Shown: in pieces, positions 1-8,875 of the stretch | Numbering within the stretch: position 1 is the first letter of the stretch | How the letters are laid out: every line of letters starts with the position of its first letter | Origin: Muribaculaceae bacterium | Lineage (GTDB): Bacteria > Bacteroidota > Bacteroidia > Bacteroidales > Muribaculaceae | Reading direction: 5' to 3' | DNA: 54,798 nt | NCBI GenBank assembly: GCA_017454355.1 | Contig: JAFTDD010000001.1 | Location: 1-54,798 of the forward strand | Made by a program: the position numbers and the translations under genes | The notes under the pieces: generated by a model | What the model was told of the DNA's origin: nothing | Seen by the model: only the letters and a program-made list of their open reading frames with translations | The model's database searches: none

Positions 1-179
1 CCGTCGGCACGCATGGCGACCGCCTTTGGCGAAGCCAGCAGTGCGCCGGTGTCAATGACACCTAACAGCGTGATTTGCTCCTGCCAAATCTTCAGCATCG
101 TGTCATTGAAGCCGTTGACGTACTTCTCGAGCTCTTTCTGCGCTTGTTGCTCGGTGATGTTATTCCCACTCGGCTGCAT
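1..179 (-). CDS. Phage-type hypothetical protein, 5' part only
   Basis: The ATG is at 179-177 on the minus strand and the reading frame is open to the window edge, so the C-terminal part is missing. The visible 59 residues begin MQPSGNNITEQQAQKELEKY and continue into a helical stretch and then LLGVIDTGALLASP. From memory this resembles a small protein of Bacteroidetes prophage modules that has a 'VIDTGALL' motif; I could not check this. It overlaps the end of the upstream gene by 20 nt, so the two belong to one transcript. Function unknown; a structural or head-tail adaptor role would be a guess. Confidence 0.55.
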   Translation of the reverse strand, partial: MQPSGNNITEQQAQKELEKYVNGFNDTMLKIWQEQITLLGVIDTGALLASPKAVAMRAD

Positions 180-933
180 TGTATCTCAAATCGGTATAGA
201 CATCGACGGCGACTTGGAAAAACGCGCAAGCGCAGCCCGAAAAGAAATATCGGTCAATCTCGTTGAACGATATTCTTGGGTCAAGATATATGCACTGCTG
301 CTCCAGTTTGGTTTTCTCCAGAATGAGCAGCGACATATACTGACGGAACAACTCGCGCATAATATCCATGCAGGTATTGCGAGCCGCCATGTCGTCAATC
401 TTGTGGCGCATCGCCATGAAGATTGTCTTGACACGGCGTGTGCGTGGCGTGTTGTTGAGTTCGGTGTAGCCGTTGGCGATGTCGCTCACGCAGACAAACG
501 CTGTGGACTGCTGCATGTTCTGCAGCGCTTCCTGGCGGGTGGCCAGAAAACCTTGATAGAGGTTGTCGGCCACGATGTATATCTCGAATGGCACGCCGGC
601 GAAGTCGGCCGCCAAGGCACGGTGGCGGCCGATGCGCTCCATGCGCACGGGCACCGGCGAGGGCTCGTCGAGCCAGTCGAGCGCATGGGTGGCTCGTTCC
701 ACCTGCTCGGCAGAGAGAATAAACTCTTGATTGCCGTGCCGACAAGCCTAGCCGTTATTGCCGTAGCGGTGCAGGACTTTCAGCCCTGCCCAGCAGCAGA
801 GGCAATAGGCTTTGACTTCGGTTGCGGTGAAGCCCTGCGCGAGCAGGGCGAAAACGTACCGAAGTTGTTTGTCCGATAAATCTTCCCATTTGGTGGGAAG
901 TTTGAGGTCGATAGTGATGGAGCCGGTCTGCAT
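160..933 (-). pseudogene. Phage-module hypothetical protein interrupted by an in-frame TAG
   Basis: Read from the ATG at 933, this is one 258-codon frame broken only by TAG at 750-748. The first part, about 61 codons, contains KLPTKWEDLSDKQLRYVFAL and ends GNNG. After the TAG the same frame continues ACRHGNQEFILSAEQ, then a region with VPFEIYIVADNLYQGFL and a helical C-terminus, to the stop at 160. No ATG follows the TAG closely; the first possible restart is a GTG near 702. The two halves read as one protein family of Bacteroidetes phage modules (recollection, not searched). Either it is a recent nonsense mutation (CAG to TAG would do), or the amber codon is read through. The start codon lies inside an inverted repeat. 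The gene overlaps the next one by 20 nt. Confidence 0.6.
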
Positions 934-980
934 AGAAAAACGATTATCGTACTGCGAAGGTACGATAATCGTTTCTATGC
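930..980. repeat. Inverted repeat over the start of the interrupted phage gene
   Basis: The arms 941-952 and 960-971 are perfectly complementary (12 bp) around a 7-nt loop. They continue outward as 930-940 against 972-980, with two extra A residues on the left. The ATG of the minus-strand gene (933-931) is within the left arm, so the structure would form in DNA or at the mRNA 5' end. It could be an operator or simply a hairpin that hides the start codon. There is no T-tract to suggest a terminator. Confidence 0.7.
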
Positions 981-1000
981 GGAAAAGACAGGAGGCGGAG

Positions 1001-1333
1001 TTAGAAGTTTTCGTAATCCATATCGAAAACTTTATATTTAGCCATGTCTACGAAAATTTCAACCCAGTCTTTCTGTTGACCATCGAGACCGTCAAGATTT
1101 CGATGTTCAGTTATGCTGTCAATGATTGATTTGAAATATGGTTCATTGGGAGCATTAAGAGGATTGAGTTTCGATTGAGCAACGAAAATCTTTTTCAGTC
1201 GCTCAATGCTCTTGTCGGAGAGGCGGTTGTTGGTTCTTAACTCACGCCAGATATGTCCGAGTTTGGCTACGAGACTTCTGTCGAGCCTAAGTTCGTCGAA
1301 GGGACAATCTGAACAATTGTATTGTTTTGCCAT
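1001..1333 (-). CDS. Hypothetical protein, 110 aa, phage module
   Basis: I chose the start at MAKQYNCSDCPFDELRLDRS (ATG 1333). The frame stays open upstream to 1402, but the promoter at 1365-1396 would place the transcript start near 1358, so the longer start is not transcribed. A Cys-x2-Cys pair near the N-terminus (CSDC) could bind metal, but no second pair is visible. The rest is charged and mostly helical. No family recognised. It lies between two phage-type genes on the same strand and probably belongs to the same remnant. Confidence 0.6.
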   Translation of the reverse strand: MAKQYNCSDCPFDELRLDRSLVAKLGHIWRELRTNNRLSDKSIERLKKIFVAQSKLNPLNAPNEPYFKSIIDSITEHRNLDGLDGQQKDWVEIFVDMAKYKVFDMDYENF

Positions 1334-1364
1334 AGCAGAAAGGATAAAATGTGAATAACTGGCG

Positions 1365-1396
1365 CAAAGGTAAGAAGTAATATTATCTGCGCCAAA
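1365..1396 (-). promoter_or_regulatory. Bacteroidetes-type promoter for the 110-aa gene
   Basis: Read on the minus strand: TTTG at 1396-1393, a 20-nt spacer, then TACCTTTG at 1372-1365. This matches the TTTG / TAnnTTTG consensus. The expected start of transcription is near 1358, just ahead of the ATG at 1333. Confidence 0.7.
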
Positions 1397-1467
1397 AATC
1401 ATTAACAGTTATTCACATTTGATGCCCTATAGTGCTAGTTGACACAAACGTTTTTTTTTAACAATAA

Positions 1468-2256
1468 TTAAAAGAAGTAGCCCTTATTTGACTTTTTGTT
1501 TTCGAAGATGGGCGGGTCAAAGAGTTGGTAGGTGGCGGAGTTGCGGAAGTCGGGGAAGCGATCCTCGTTCTTGCGCATGAAGTCCACTATGTCGCGCAGG
1601 GAGTGGACTGGCATAGGCTCGCCTTTGAGTATGCGGACGACGATGGAACGGAGGAGTTGGGTGACGGAGTTGTGCTGCGATGTGGCGAGTGAGAGTTCGC
1701 CGTCGAGCGAGCAGTTCTCGTCGTGGAACACGGCGAGTTGCTCTGGCGAGACGTAGTCGTTGGCGATTTGCTGCTCGACCTCGATTGCGCGAGAGCGCAG
1801 GTCGATGTAGTTAGTCCAGCGATGTTCGGTGAAGCCGCAGAGGTTTGCGAGGTCGATGTTAGGAAAGAGCGTAGCGGTGAACCATCGACGCATGGGGGTG
1901 TCGTACCATTGAGAGGATTGGAAGAGGTACGAGATTAGTTGCTCGATGGCATTGTCGCGGCTCGTCTCGAGCGAGGCGATGAGCCGTGCCACACGGTCAC
2001 GGCTCACCGGCGCCACGTTCTGGTTGCTCACAATGCCGAACCCGTTCGGCGTGAGCACCAGGTCGAGGCTCGGCACCGCGTTGCGCAGCGCCTCAAGGGC
2101 GACAATGCAAGAGGCGGCGATACGCTCCGGCTCGGTTTCCTCGATGTCGAGGAACCGAGCGGCGAACTCCTCGCCGATGAATTGTGCAAATAGCCAGTTC
2201 TCGGCGGTTTCCAACCAGGGGCAATGGAAGCGCAAATATTCTGACTGAGCAAACAA
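1468..2256 (-). CDS. Phage-module hypothetical protein, 262 aa, no ATG start
   Basis: A long minus-strand frame starting near FAQSEYLRFHCPWLETAENW. No ATG is available near the 5' end: the frame opens after a TAG near 2310, and the first usable start is TTG at 2256. Either a TTG start is used or the gene lost its true start. The protein is mostly helical and has no signal peptide. It may resemble uncharacterised Bacteroidetes phage proteins such as DUF6712 (a weak recollection). It is the first gene of the minus-strand phage-like block and is followed by a hypothetical gene with its own promoter. Confidence 0.55.
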   Translation of the reverse strand: MFAQSEYLRFHCPWLETAENWLFAQFIGEEFAARFLDIEETEPERIAASCIVALEALRNAVPSLDLVLTPNGFGIVSNQNVAPVSRDRVARLIASLETSRDNAIEQLISYLFQSSQWYDTPMRRWFTATLFPNIDLANLCGFTEHRWTNYIDLRSRAIEVEQQIANDYVSPEQLAVFHDENCSLDGELSLATSQHNSVTQLLRSIVVRILKGEPMPVHSLRDIVDFMRKNEDRFPDFRNSATYQLFDPPIFENKKSNKGYFF

Positions 2257-2692
2257 ATTCGCAAAGAGAGGCCTGAGTTGAGCGAAAAAAATCAGAAACG
2301 GCTATTCAAGAATTTTCGCATGGGCACAATCCCCATATATATCTTGAACAACCGTCTATCGGTGACAAAGGTAGTGAAAGTTCTGCACCTGTGCAAGGGA
2401 AAGGCGCAGAAACTACGGAGACGGGCGGACAAAGCGGCGTGGCCGCTTTGCACACGACTCCGTTTTCAAAGCGGCACGGTCGCTTTGAAAACGACTCGGC
2501 CGCTTTGCACACAACTCGGCCGCTTTGCACACAACTCGGCCGTTTTGCACACAACTCGGCCGCTTTGCACATGACTCCTTTGAGTGATAGAGGTGGAGGC
2601 TCGGAGTCGTCATAGGGTAGCGGCGATTCTGCCAGCGAGATGTATGATATCCCAGAGTCAAAAATATTGGTTTTACCGGAGAGCAATGGGGT
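2257..2692. repeat. Repeat-filled spacer with palindromes and a 20-nt tandem array
   Basis: No convincing gene. 2429-2460 holds a palindromic element (AAAGCGG / CCGCTTT arms) that recurs at 8183-8214. 2462-2492 is a second palindrome with arms GTTTTCAAAGCG and CGCTTTGAAAAC. From 2501 to 2580 there are four head-to-tail copies of a 20-nt unit, CGCTTTGCACACAACTCGGC, the third with one base change and the last degenerate. The array sits between the phage remnant and the end of uvrA. Confidence 0.85.
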
Positions 2693-5515
2693 TTATAGGG
2701 TGGAGGGTGGTTGGGGGGCGAGGTAGGGTTGGAGGGCGCGGGCGGTGTGGCTAGTGGGGGAGAGGGCTACCTGCTCGGGGGTGCCTGTGGCGACGATGTT
2801 GCCGCCGTCGTCGCCACCCTCGGGGCCGAGGTCGATGATGTGGTCGGCGCTCTTGATCACTTCGAGGTTGTGTTCGATGACAATGACAGTGTGTCCGGCC
2901 TCGATGAGGTGTTGGAGCGATTGCATGAGGGTGTTGATGTCGTGGAAATGCAGTCCTGTGGTTGGCTCGTCGAGGATGAAGAGGGTGTGTTCGCGTCGTT
3001 CGCCACTGAGGAAGTAGGCGAGTTTGACTCGCTGGCTCTCGCCTCCGCTGAGGGTGCTTGACGCTTGTCCGAGTTTGATGTAGCCGATGCCGACGTCTTG
3101 TAGAGGTTTGAGGCGTTTGACGATGCGTTGCTCGGTGGCGCCGTTTGCTTGGCTGAAGAAGTCGATTGCTTGGTTGACGGTCATGTCGAGAACGTCGGCG
3201 ATAGAAAGGCCTCGGTAGGTCACTTCAAGTGCATTGCGGCTGTATCGCTTGCCGTGGCAATGCTCGCATGGCAGTGATATATCGGCCATGAATTGCATTT
3301 CGATGGTGATGGTTCCCTCGCCTTTACAATCCTCACATCGTCCGCCTGGCGAGTTGAAGGAGAAGAAGCCAGGTGAGTAACCCATCTGTTTGGCGAGTTG
3401 TTGCTCGGCAAACAGCGCTCGGATTTCATCGAAGGCTTTGAGGTAGGTAGCGGGGTTGCTGCGCGTGCTCTTGCCGATTGGTGTCTGGTCGACGAGTTCA
3501 ACGCCGTTGAGCCTGTTGATGTCTCCTTGCAGGTTGCCGTAGGAGCCCGGGGCGTCTCCTCCGTTGCCGAAGTGGCGGTTGAGGGCTCGATAGAGGATAT
3601 TTGTGACGAGAGTGCTCTTGCCGCTGCCGCTCACTCCGGTGACGGCGGTGATGATGCCGAGCGGGAAGCGAGCGTTGACGTTTTTGAGATTGTTCTCGGT
3701 GGCTCCGGTGATCTCGATATAGCCGATGGGTGGCCGACGGCTGGTTGGGACGGGAATGGACAGGGCGCGGGTGAGGTAGCGTGCGGTGTAACTACGCTCG
3801 GCGCGGCGGAGGGCATTGTTGTCGACCGGACCTTGATAGACCACTTCACCGCCTCGTCGTCCGGCTTCGGGGCCGATGTCGATGAGCCAATCGGCGGCTC
3901 GCATTATTTCCTCGTCGTGCTCGACAACGACGACGGTGTTGCCGAGTTCTTTGAGGCGTTGCAACACGCTGATGAGACGGGCTGTGTCGCGTGGGTGTAG
4001 GCCGATGCTGGGCTCGTCAAGGATATAGATGGATCCGACGAGCGAACTGCCGAGTGATGTGGCGAGGTTGATGCGCTGGTTTTCGCCGCCGCTGAGGGTG
4101 TTTGACGGGCGGTCGAGGGTGAGGTAGCCCAAGCCGACGTCAAGCAGATAAGAGAGGCGGTTGTTGATCTCGGTTACCAATCGCCTTGCGATGGCCGCTT
4201 GATGCTCATCGAGGGTGAGATTGCCGAACCACTGCTTGAGGTCGGAAACGGGCATACTGACGAGTTCGCCGATAGTTTTGCCGCCTATTTTGACGTATGA
4301 CGCTTGTTTCTTGAGTCTCATGCCATTGCAGGTTGGGCAAACAGTCTTGCCGCGGTAGCGAGATTGGAGCACACGGTATTGGATGGCGTAGGCCTTGGAT
4401 TGCACCCACGCGAAGAAGCCGTCGATGCCTCGCCACGAGGTGCCGTTGCCTTTCCAAAGGAAGTCGCGTTCGGCTTGAGTGAGTTGGTAGTAAGGGCGGT
4501 GTATGGGGAAGCCGGCCTCGCTGGCGGCATGTATAAATTCAGTTTTCCACTCGGCCATGACGTTGCCTCGCCACGGGGCGACGGCGTCGTCATAGACCGA
4601 GAGCGCGCGGTTGGGAATAACCAGTTTCTCGTCCACGCCGATGATTGAGCCGAAGCCTTCACATGTCGGGCAGGCTCCGACGGGGTTGTTGAAGTTGAAC
4701 ATCAGTTCGCTTGGCGGCTCAAACTTGATGTTGTCCATCTCAAACCGTTTGCTGTATCGTTTGGCTGTTGGCGCGCCGCCGTCGGCGTTCCACACCAGTA
4801 GCAGGCACTCGTCGCCGCCCTCATAGAAGGCTTGCTCCAACGAGTCGAGCAGTCTCACCTCATCGTCGTGGTTGTGTGTGACTACCATGCGGTCGATGAG
4901 TAGATAATATTTAGAGGAGTCGATTTCGCCCTCGTTGTCGAGCATCTGCGCGATGGTTGAGGTGCGTCCGTTGTCGGCTTGCATTAGCCTTGAGTAGCCT
5001 CCGGCCTGTAGCACTTCGAGTTGTTGTCGTGCGGTGCGTCCCGAGGGGACACGCAGGTCTGTGGCGATTGCGAATCGTGTGCCGTCGTCCAGGCTGTTGA
5101 TATCGGCGATGACATCGGCGGCGGTGTGCTTCTTGACGAGATTACCACTGATTGGAGAGTAGGTGAGGCCGATGCGTGCGAAAAGCAACCGGAGGTAGTC
5201 GTAGATTTCGGTGCTTGTGCCCACAGTAGAGCGACTGTTGCGAGTGGTTGTTCGCTGCTCGATGGCAATCGCCGGCGGCAGTCCGCGGATGAAGTCACAT
5301 TCCGGCTTTGACAGTCGTCCCAGGAATTGGCGTGCGTAACTGGAGAGGCTCTCGACATACCTGCGTTGTCCCTCGGCATAGAGAGTGTCGAAGGCAAGTG
5401 ACGATTTCCCGCTGCCACTCAGTCCGGTAATGACAACGAGTTTGCCTCTTGGGATAGAGACGTCAATATTCTTGAGGTTGTTGGCTCTCGCGCCTTTGAT
5501 GATAATGCTATCCAT
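2693..5515 (-). CDS. uvrA: Excinuclease ABC subunit A (first paralogue)
   Basis: UvrA is the damage-recognition ATPase of nucleotide excision repair; it loads UvrB on distorted DNA. The 940 aa match the usual length. The first Walker [10 protein letters not shown] is at about residues 31-39, with the first signature LSGGENQR near 473. The second Walker [10 protein letters not shown] is near 629 and the second signature LSGGESQR near 823. Zinc-binding cysteine pairs are present: CPTCEGFG and CPTCNGMR in the first half, CEDCKGEG and CEHCHGKRY in the second. All catalytic motifs look intact. The start [16 protein letters not shown] is the standard UvrA N-terminus. It follows the amylase gene by 50 nt and may be co-transcribed with it. 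A second full-length paralogue of equal length lies at 8876-11698. Confidence 0.95.
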   Translation of the reverse strand: MDSIIIKGARANNLKNIDVSIPRGKLVVITGLSGSGKSSLAFDTLYAEGQRRYVESLSSYARQFLGRLSKPECDFIRGLPPAIAIEQRTTTRNSRSTVGTSTEIYDYLRLLFARIGLTYSPISGNLVKKHTAADVIADINSLDDGTRFAIATDLRVPSGRTARQQLEVLQAGGYSRLMQADNGRTSTIAQMLDNEGEIDSSKYYLLIDRMVVTHNHDDEVRLLDSLEQAFYEGGDECLLLVWNADGGAPTAKRYSKRFEMDNIKFEPPSELMFNFNNPVGACPTCEGFGSIIGVDEKLVIPNRALSVYDDAVAPWRGNVMAEWKTEFIHAASEAGFPIHRPYYQLTQAERDFLWKGNGTSWRGIDGFFAWVQSKAYAIQYRVLQSRYRGKTVCPTCNGMRLKKQASYVKIGGKTIGELVSMPVSDLKQWFGNLTLDEHQAAIARRLVTEINNRLSYLLDVGLGYLTLDRPSNTLSGGENQRINLATSLGSSLVGSIYILDEPSIGLHPRDTARLISVLQRLKELGNTVVVVEHDEEIMRAADWLIDIGPEAGRRGGEVVYQGPVDNNALRRAERSYTARYLTRALSIPVPTSRRPPIGYIEITGATENNLKNVNARFPLGIITAVTGVSGSGKSTLVTNILYRALNRHFGNGGDAPGSYGNLQGDINRLNGVELVDQTPIGKSTRSNPATYLKAFDEIRALFAEQQLAKQMGYSPGFFSFNSPGGRCEDCKGEGTITIEMQFMADISLPCEHCHGKRYSRNALEVTYRGLSIADVLDMTVNQAIDFFSQANGATEQRIVKRLKPLQDVGIGYIKLGQASSTLSGGESQRVKLAYFLSGERREHTLFILDEPTTGLHFHDINTLMQSLQHLIEAGHTVIVIEHNLEVIKSADHIIDLGPEGGDDGGNIVATGTPEQVALSPTSHTARALQPYLAPQPPSTL

Positions 5516-5565
5516 CTGAGTGGTTATTGGGCGGGGCGGTGCCCGCCCATCTTGAACGGTTGCGG

Positions 5566-7260
5566 TTAGTTATTGCTCTTAATGTCAAGGATGAGGGCGT
5601 CGTGGGCAGGCACGGTGGCCGGCACGAGGCAGTCGGGAGACAGAGAGACGGTTGAACTTTGAGCCGCGGAGTGTAACAGGTCGGTGACTGTCGCGCTGCC
5701 CGTGGGGAGGTTGAGGCAGTCGAAGGCATGGCCGGGGATGCGGACGCTGACGCTTCGGTCGCTGCCGCTGAAGTTGGCGATGACCAGCACCGCTTGGCCG
5801 GTGCGTTGGTCGTGCCGCAGATAGGCGTAGAGGTCGTGTCCGCCGTCAAGCGTGTCACCGTTGACCCACATGAGATCGAACATTGAGCCTCGCTGCAAGG
5901 CCGGGTTGCTATTGCACAGTCGCAGCAGAGTGCGGTAGAACGACCGCAGGGCGCGTTGCTCGCGCGTCAGCGCCCGCGCGTCCCATCGGCCGCCGTTGTT
6001 CCACGCTCTGAGCGACGGCACACTCCAGTAGTCAAAGATAGTTGTGCGCCCGTCAGGTCCGCTATAGCCTTCGGCGTCAGTGCCCGTTTCGCCGAGTTCC
6101 TGACCGGCGTAGAGCATAAACGGTGCCCTGCTGATAGTGGCACTCACCACGGCGGCGGGACGTGCCACAATGGCGTTGCCGGCAAACTGTGGCGAGGCAA
6201 TGCGCAACTCGTCATGGTTCTCGAGGAAGTTGAGCATGTGGTCGCGAATGTCGTCCACGCTCTGCCAGCATGCCGTCAACCGTGATGCCGGCGCTTGGCC
6301 GCGGATGATGGCAAAAAGGGTGTCGTAGAGCGTGACTTTGTCGTACAGGTAGTCAAAGCCGCCGTAGTGGATATAGGAGTGATAAAGAGCGGGGTCGTAG
6401 ATTTCGGCGATAAATCGGATAGCGGGGTAGTGGCTCTTCACCGCGGCGATTGCCCAATGCCAAAACTCAACGGGAACCATGTGCGCCATATCGCAGCGGA
6501 AGGCGTCAACACCTTTTGCGGCCCAAAAGAGCAAAATCGCCAGCATCTTGTGCCACGTGGGCGGAATCGGCTCGAAGTGTCGGCTGCCGTTCCACGGGTC
6601 AATGCCGTAATTCAGTTTGATGGTCTCATACCAGTCGCAGGCCGATGGCGAGGCGGTGAAACAATCGTTGCCCGTGGCCCGTGCCGGGAACTCGTCGTAG
6701 CGGTTGTCGCCGCTGCCCAAGTCAACGCCAGATGGACGGAACGGCTCGCCGGTGATGTAGTAGAAATTGTTGGTAGGAGAGAAGAACATGCCCTTGTCGT
6801 CATCACGGCCCAGGTCACTCACGCCAGCCGGCGCGGCGTCGCTGTGATATTGGCGGGCCACATGGTTCGGGACAAAATCAAGCACAATCTTCAGGCCCGT
6901 GTTGTGAATGCGTTGCACGAGAGCCTCAAACTCTTTCATCCGGTGTGGCACGTCCACGGCAAGTTCGGGGCTGATGTCGTAGTAGTCGCGGATGGCGTAT
7001 GGCGAGCCGGCCTGCCCCTTCACCACATGCGGGTTGCACGGAGCGATGCCGTATTGCGAGAAGTCGGTGCATGTGGCATGCTCAATGACGCCGGTTGGCC
7101 ACACGTGGGTGGCTCCCAGGTCACGAAGTTTGGCAAGCAGTTTGTCGTCAATATCGTTCAGTTTGCCGCAGCCGTTCTGTCGCATGGTGCCGCCATGCAC
7201 GGGATTGGGGTTGTCGTTGGTGAACCAACGCGGGAAGAATTGATAGATAATGGGCTTCAT
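5566..7260 (-). CDS. GH13 alpha-amylase family glycosidase, intracellular
   Basis: A retaining alpha-glucan hydrolase of family GH13. The conserved regions are in order: region I DFVPNH (about residue 125), region II GVDAFRCDMAH with the nucleophile Asp (about 252), region III FIAEIYD with the acid Glu (about 285), region IV FLENHDE with the second Asp (about 348). A beta-sandwich C-terminal domain follows. There is no signal peptide (MKPIIYQFFPRWF), so it acts in the cytoplasm, probably on maltodextrins or glycogen. It begins 6 nt after the DUF4836-type gene, which suggests one transcript, although that neighbour is an exported lipoprotein with no obvious link to sugar use. Exact substrate cannot be told from sequence. 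Confidence 0.9.
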   Translation of the reverse strand: MKPIIYQFFPRWFTNDNPNPVHGGTMRQNGCGKLNDIDDKLLAKLRDLGATHVWPTGVIEHATCTDFSQYGIAPCNPHVVKGQAGSPYAIRDYYDISPELAVDVPHRMKEFEALVQRIHNTGLKIVLDFVPNHVARQYHSDAAPAGVSDLGRDDDKGMFFSPTNNFYYITGEPFRPSGVDLGSGDNRYDEFPARATGNDCFTASPSACDWYETIKLNYGIDPWNGSRHFEPIPPTWHKMLAILLFWAAKGVDAFRCDMAHMVPVEFWHWAIAAVKSHYPAIRFIAEIYDPALYHSYIHYGGFDYLYDKVTLYDTLFAIIRGQAPASRLTACWQSVDDIRDHMLNFLENHDELRIASPQFAGNAIVARPAAVVSATISRAPFMLYAGQELGETGTDAEGYSGPDGRTTIFDYWSVPSLRAWNNGGRWDARALTREQRALRSFYRTLLRLCNSNPALQRGSMFDLMWVNGDTLDGGHDLYAYLRHDQRTGQAVLVIANFSGSDRSVSVRIPGHAFDCLNLPTGSATVTDLLHSAAQSSTVSLSPDCLVPATVPAHDALILDIKSNN

Positions 7261-7266
7261 TTAATT

Positions 7267-8778
7267 CTAATTGCTAAAGCGGTTGGTCGGGCGCACGGAG
7301 GCCAGCAGGCACATCAATTGAAGAGTAGGGTTGCCATCGGGCGTGCCGGGTGAGAATGTGGCAAGACCTTTTGTGTGGTTCTCCATAGTGAAAATTATGT
7401 TGCCGGCACTGCCGTCGGGTGTGTTCACGCGGGTGTAGCATGCGGTGATGGCGCCCGCAAAGGCCTCTCGCAGCCCGGCGATGTCGCTTGCCGGGCCTTC
7501 CGTCTGGATGTAGTCGAGCATCTTGACGTAGACGATGTTGCCGCGAGCGCCCACGCTCACCATCTTGTTGTCCCAACCGTAAATCAGTTCGCCGTCTTGT
7601 TGTTGCGGGCGTTGCCCGTAAGCGCTGCCGAAGTCACTGATATACTGCAGCACTTGCCCGGGCGCGTTGGAACGCGCGGCGATGACTGCGTTCCACACGT
7701 TGTAGAGGTGCGGGTCAGCCGCAAAGCCACACGCGATCGGGCCATCGATTGTCGCCAGAATTGGCTTGAGGTCCATTCGCCCGATGTATTGTTGTTGCTT
7801 GAACATATCAAGCATCTGCTGCACTTGAGGCAAATCCGTCAGCCGGTCGCCGTGCACGCTCATCATCGCGATATTGTCCATCGTGGAGGGAATGGTCTGC
7901 AGCACGTTGGCGTCGGGCCAAGAGAGGATTTTAGCCATCAGGCGCGAATAGTCGCTCTCGGGACGCGCCGTAATGTCGAGGCTTGCTGTGATGCTGCCGT
8001 CGCGGCGTTGGCAGTCGAGCGCAATCAAGTCGATGTCGCTCTCGGTGAACAATTGAATAACCGGCGCCACGCTCACCGCGCGGGTGTACCAATCACTTGC
8101 CGCCAGCATTTGGTTCAAGGCCGTCGGCTTGACACATGCCGCCGCCAGACTCGTCTCGTTAGCCACCACGCGTGACATCGGCGAGTCCTGTGCAAAGCGG
8201 CCGCGCCGCTTTGTCTCCGCGCCGTTCAAGATGTCAGCCGCCTCAGTCACCGCTTGCTCTCCTCCTTTAAGCGTGGAGGAAAAAGCCCCACCGGAGCGAG
8301 TGAGGCTCGCTGCCAGCAGCGTTTTCCCTTTTATCGCGCATACCAGTCCGCCGGTGCAGATAGTTTTGATGCCGTCATCACCCTCCGTGAAGTCGGTGCC
8401 TGTCATACGTTGAATCGTAGTCGTTGCAGATTCCACGTCACTCAACGCCGCCAGCACCACCAACCGCATCGACCCCTTGCACGGCATGAAAGCATACACG
8501 TGGCTTTCTGTGTCAAGTCCCAGTCGAGGCAACTTCGCCAGCGCCATGCACAGTGGCGAGTCGTCGTTGTCGCCCACCGCGTCGCGCAATGCCTGCGGCA
8601 ACTTCAACTCACCGGCGTCCATGCCCATCTCCTCAATCAGCAGCCCCATATTCAACACCGCCACCGCATCCGCATCGGCAGGTATCATGCCGCGCAAGTC
8701 GGCATCCACGTCGCGGCACGACAATAGCAGTGACGCCAAAGCAAGGCAGCAACCGAGCACACAAAATTTAAAATTCAT
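7267..8778 (-). CDS. DUF4836-like lipoprotein with an embedded repeat
   Basis: The N-terminus MNFKFCVLGCCLALASLLLS followed by Cys is a lipoprotein signal peptide. The next part (IPADADAVAVLNMGLLIEEM) and the overall 503-aa layout match Bacteroidales DUF4836 proteins, whose function is unknown. The product should sit on the periplasmic or outer face of an envelope membrane. It is unusual in that codons at 8183-8214, encoding part of NGAETKRRGRFAQDSP, are a copy of the intergenic palindrome at 2429-2460, inserted in frame. It has its own well-formed promoter at 8805-8835 and is followed within 6 nt by the amylase gene. The family call is moderately sure; the signal peptide is clear. Confidence 0.75.
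   Translation of the reverse strand: MNFKFCVLGCCLALASLLLSCRDVDADLRGMIPADADAVAVLNMGLLIEEMGMDAGELKLPQALRDAVGDNDDSPLCMALAKLPRLGLDTESHVYAFMPCKGSMRLVVLAALSDVESATTTIQRMTGTDFTEGDDGIKTICTGGLVCAIKGKTLLAASLTRSGGAFSSTLKGGEQAVTEAADILNGAETKRRGRFAQDSPMSRVVANETSLAAACVKPTALNQMLAASDWYTRAVSVAPVIQLFTESDIDLIALDCQRRDGSITASLDITARPESDYSRLMAKILSWPDANVLQTIPSTMDNIAMMSVHGDRLTDLPQVQQMLDMFKQQQYIGRMDLKPILATIDGPIACGFAADPHLYNVWNAVIAARSNAPGQVLQYISDFGSAYGQRPQQQDGELIYGWDNKMVSVGARGNIVYVKMLDYIQTEGPASDIAGLREAFAGAITACYTRVNTPDGSAGNIIFTMENHTKGLATFSPGTPDGNPTLQLMCLLASVRPTNRFSN
8183..8214 (-). repeat. Palindromic repeat copy inside a coding region
   Basis: Read on the minus strand, these 32 nt match 2429-2460 on the plus strand at 30 of 32 positions. 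The core is CAAAGCGG, 5 nt, CCGCTTTG. It adds a basic stretch (TKRRGRFA) to an otherwise ordinary protein and keeps the reading frame. Confidence 0.8.
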
Positions 8779-8804
8779 CAGAATTCTGTATAAAATATTT
8801 TTTG

Positions 8805-8835
8805 CAAAGATAACACTTTTTTGTGATAAAACAAA
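8805..8835 (-). promoter_or_regulatory. Consensus promoter of the DUF4836-like gene
   Basis: On the minus strand: TTTG at 8835-8832, a 19-nt spacer, TATCTTTG at 8812-8805. It lies 27 nt before the ATG at 8778 and probably drives the lipoprotein-amylase-uvrA series. Confidence 0.75.
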
Positions 8836-8875
8836 TATCGGGAGTGGTACAAGACCTCGTCTTGCAATACACGAC

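Noticed and set aside
13-879. Long plus-strand reading frame at the left end
   Set aside because: It is antisense to two overlapping minus-strand genes with recognisable family sequence; it has no recognisable domain of its own.
2501-2580. CRISPR-like repeat array
   Set aside because: The 20-nt units are directly adjacent with no unique spacers, and no cas gene is nearby.
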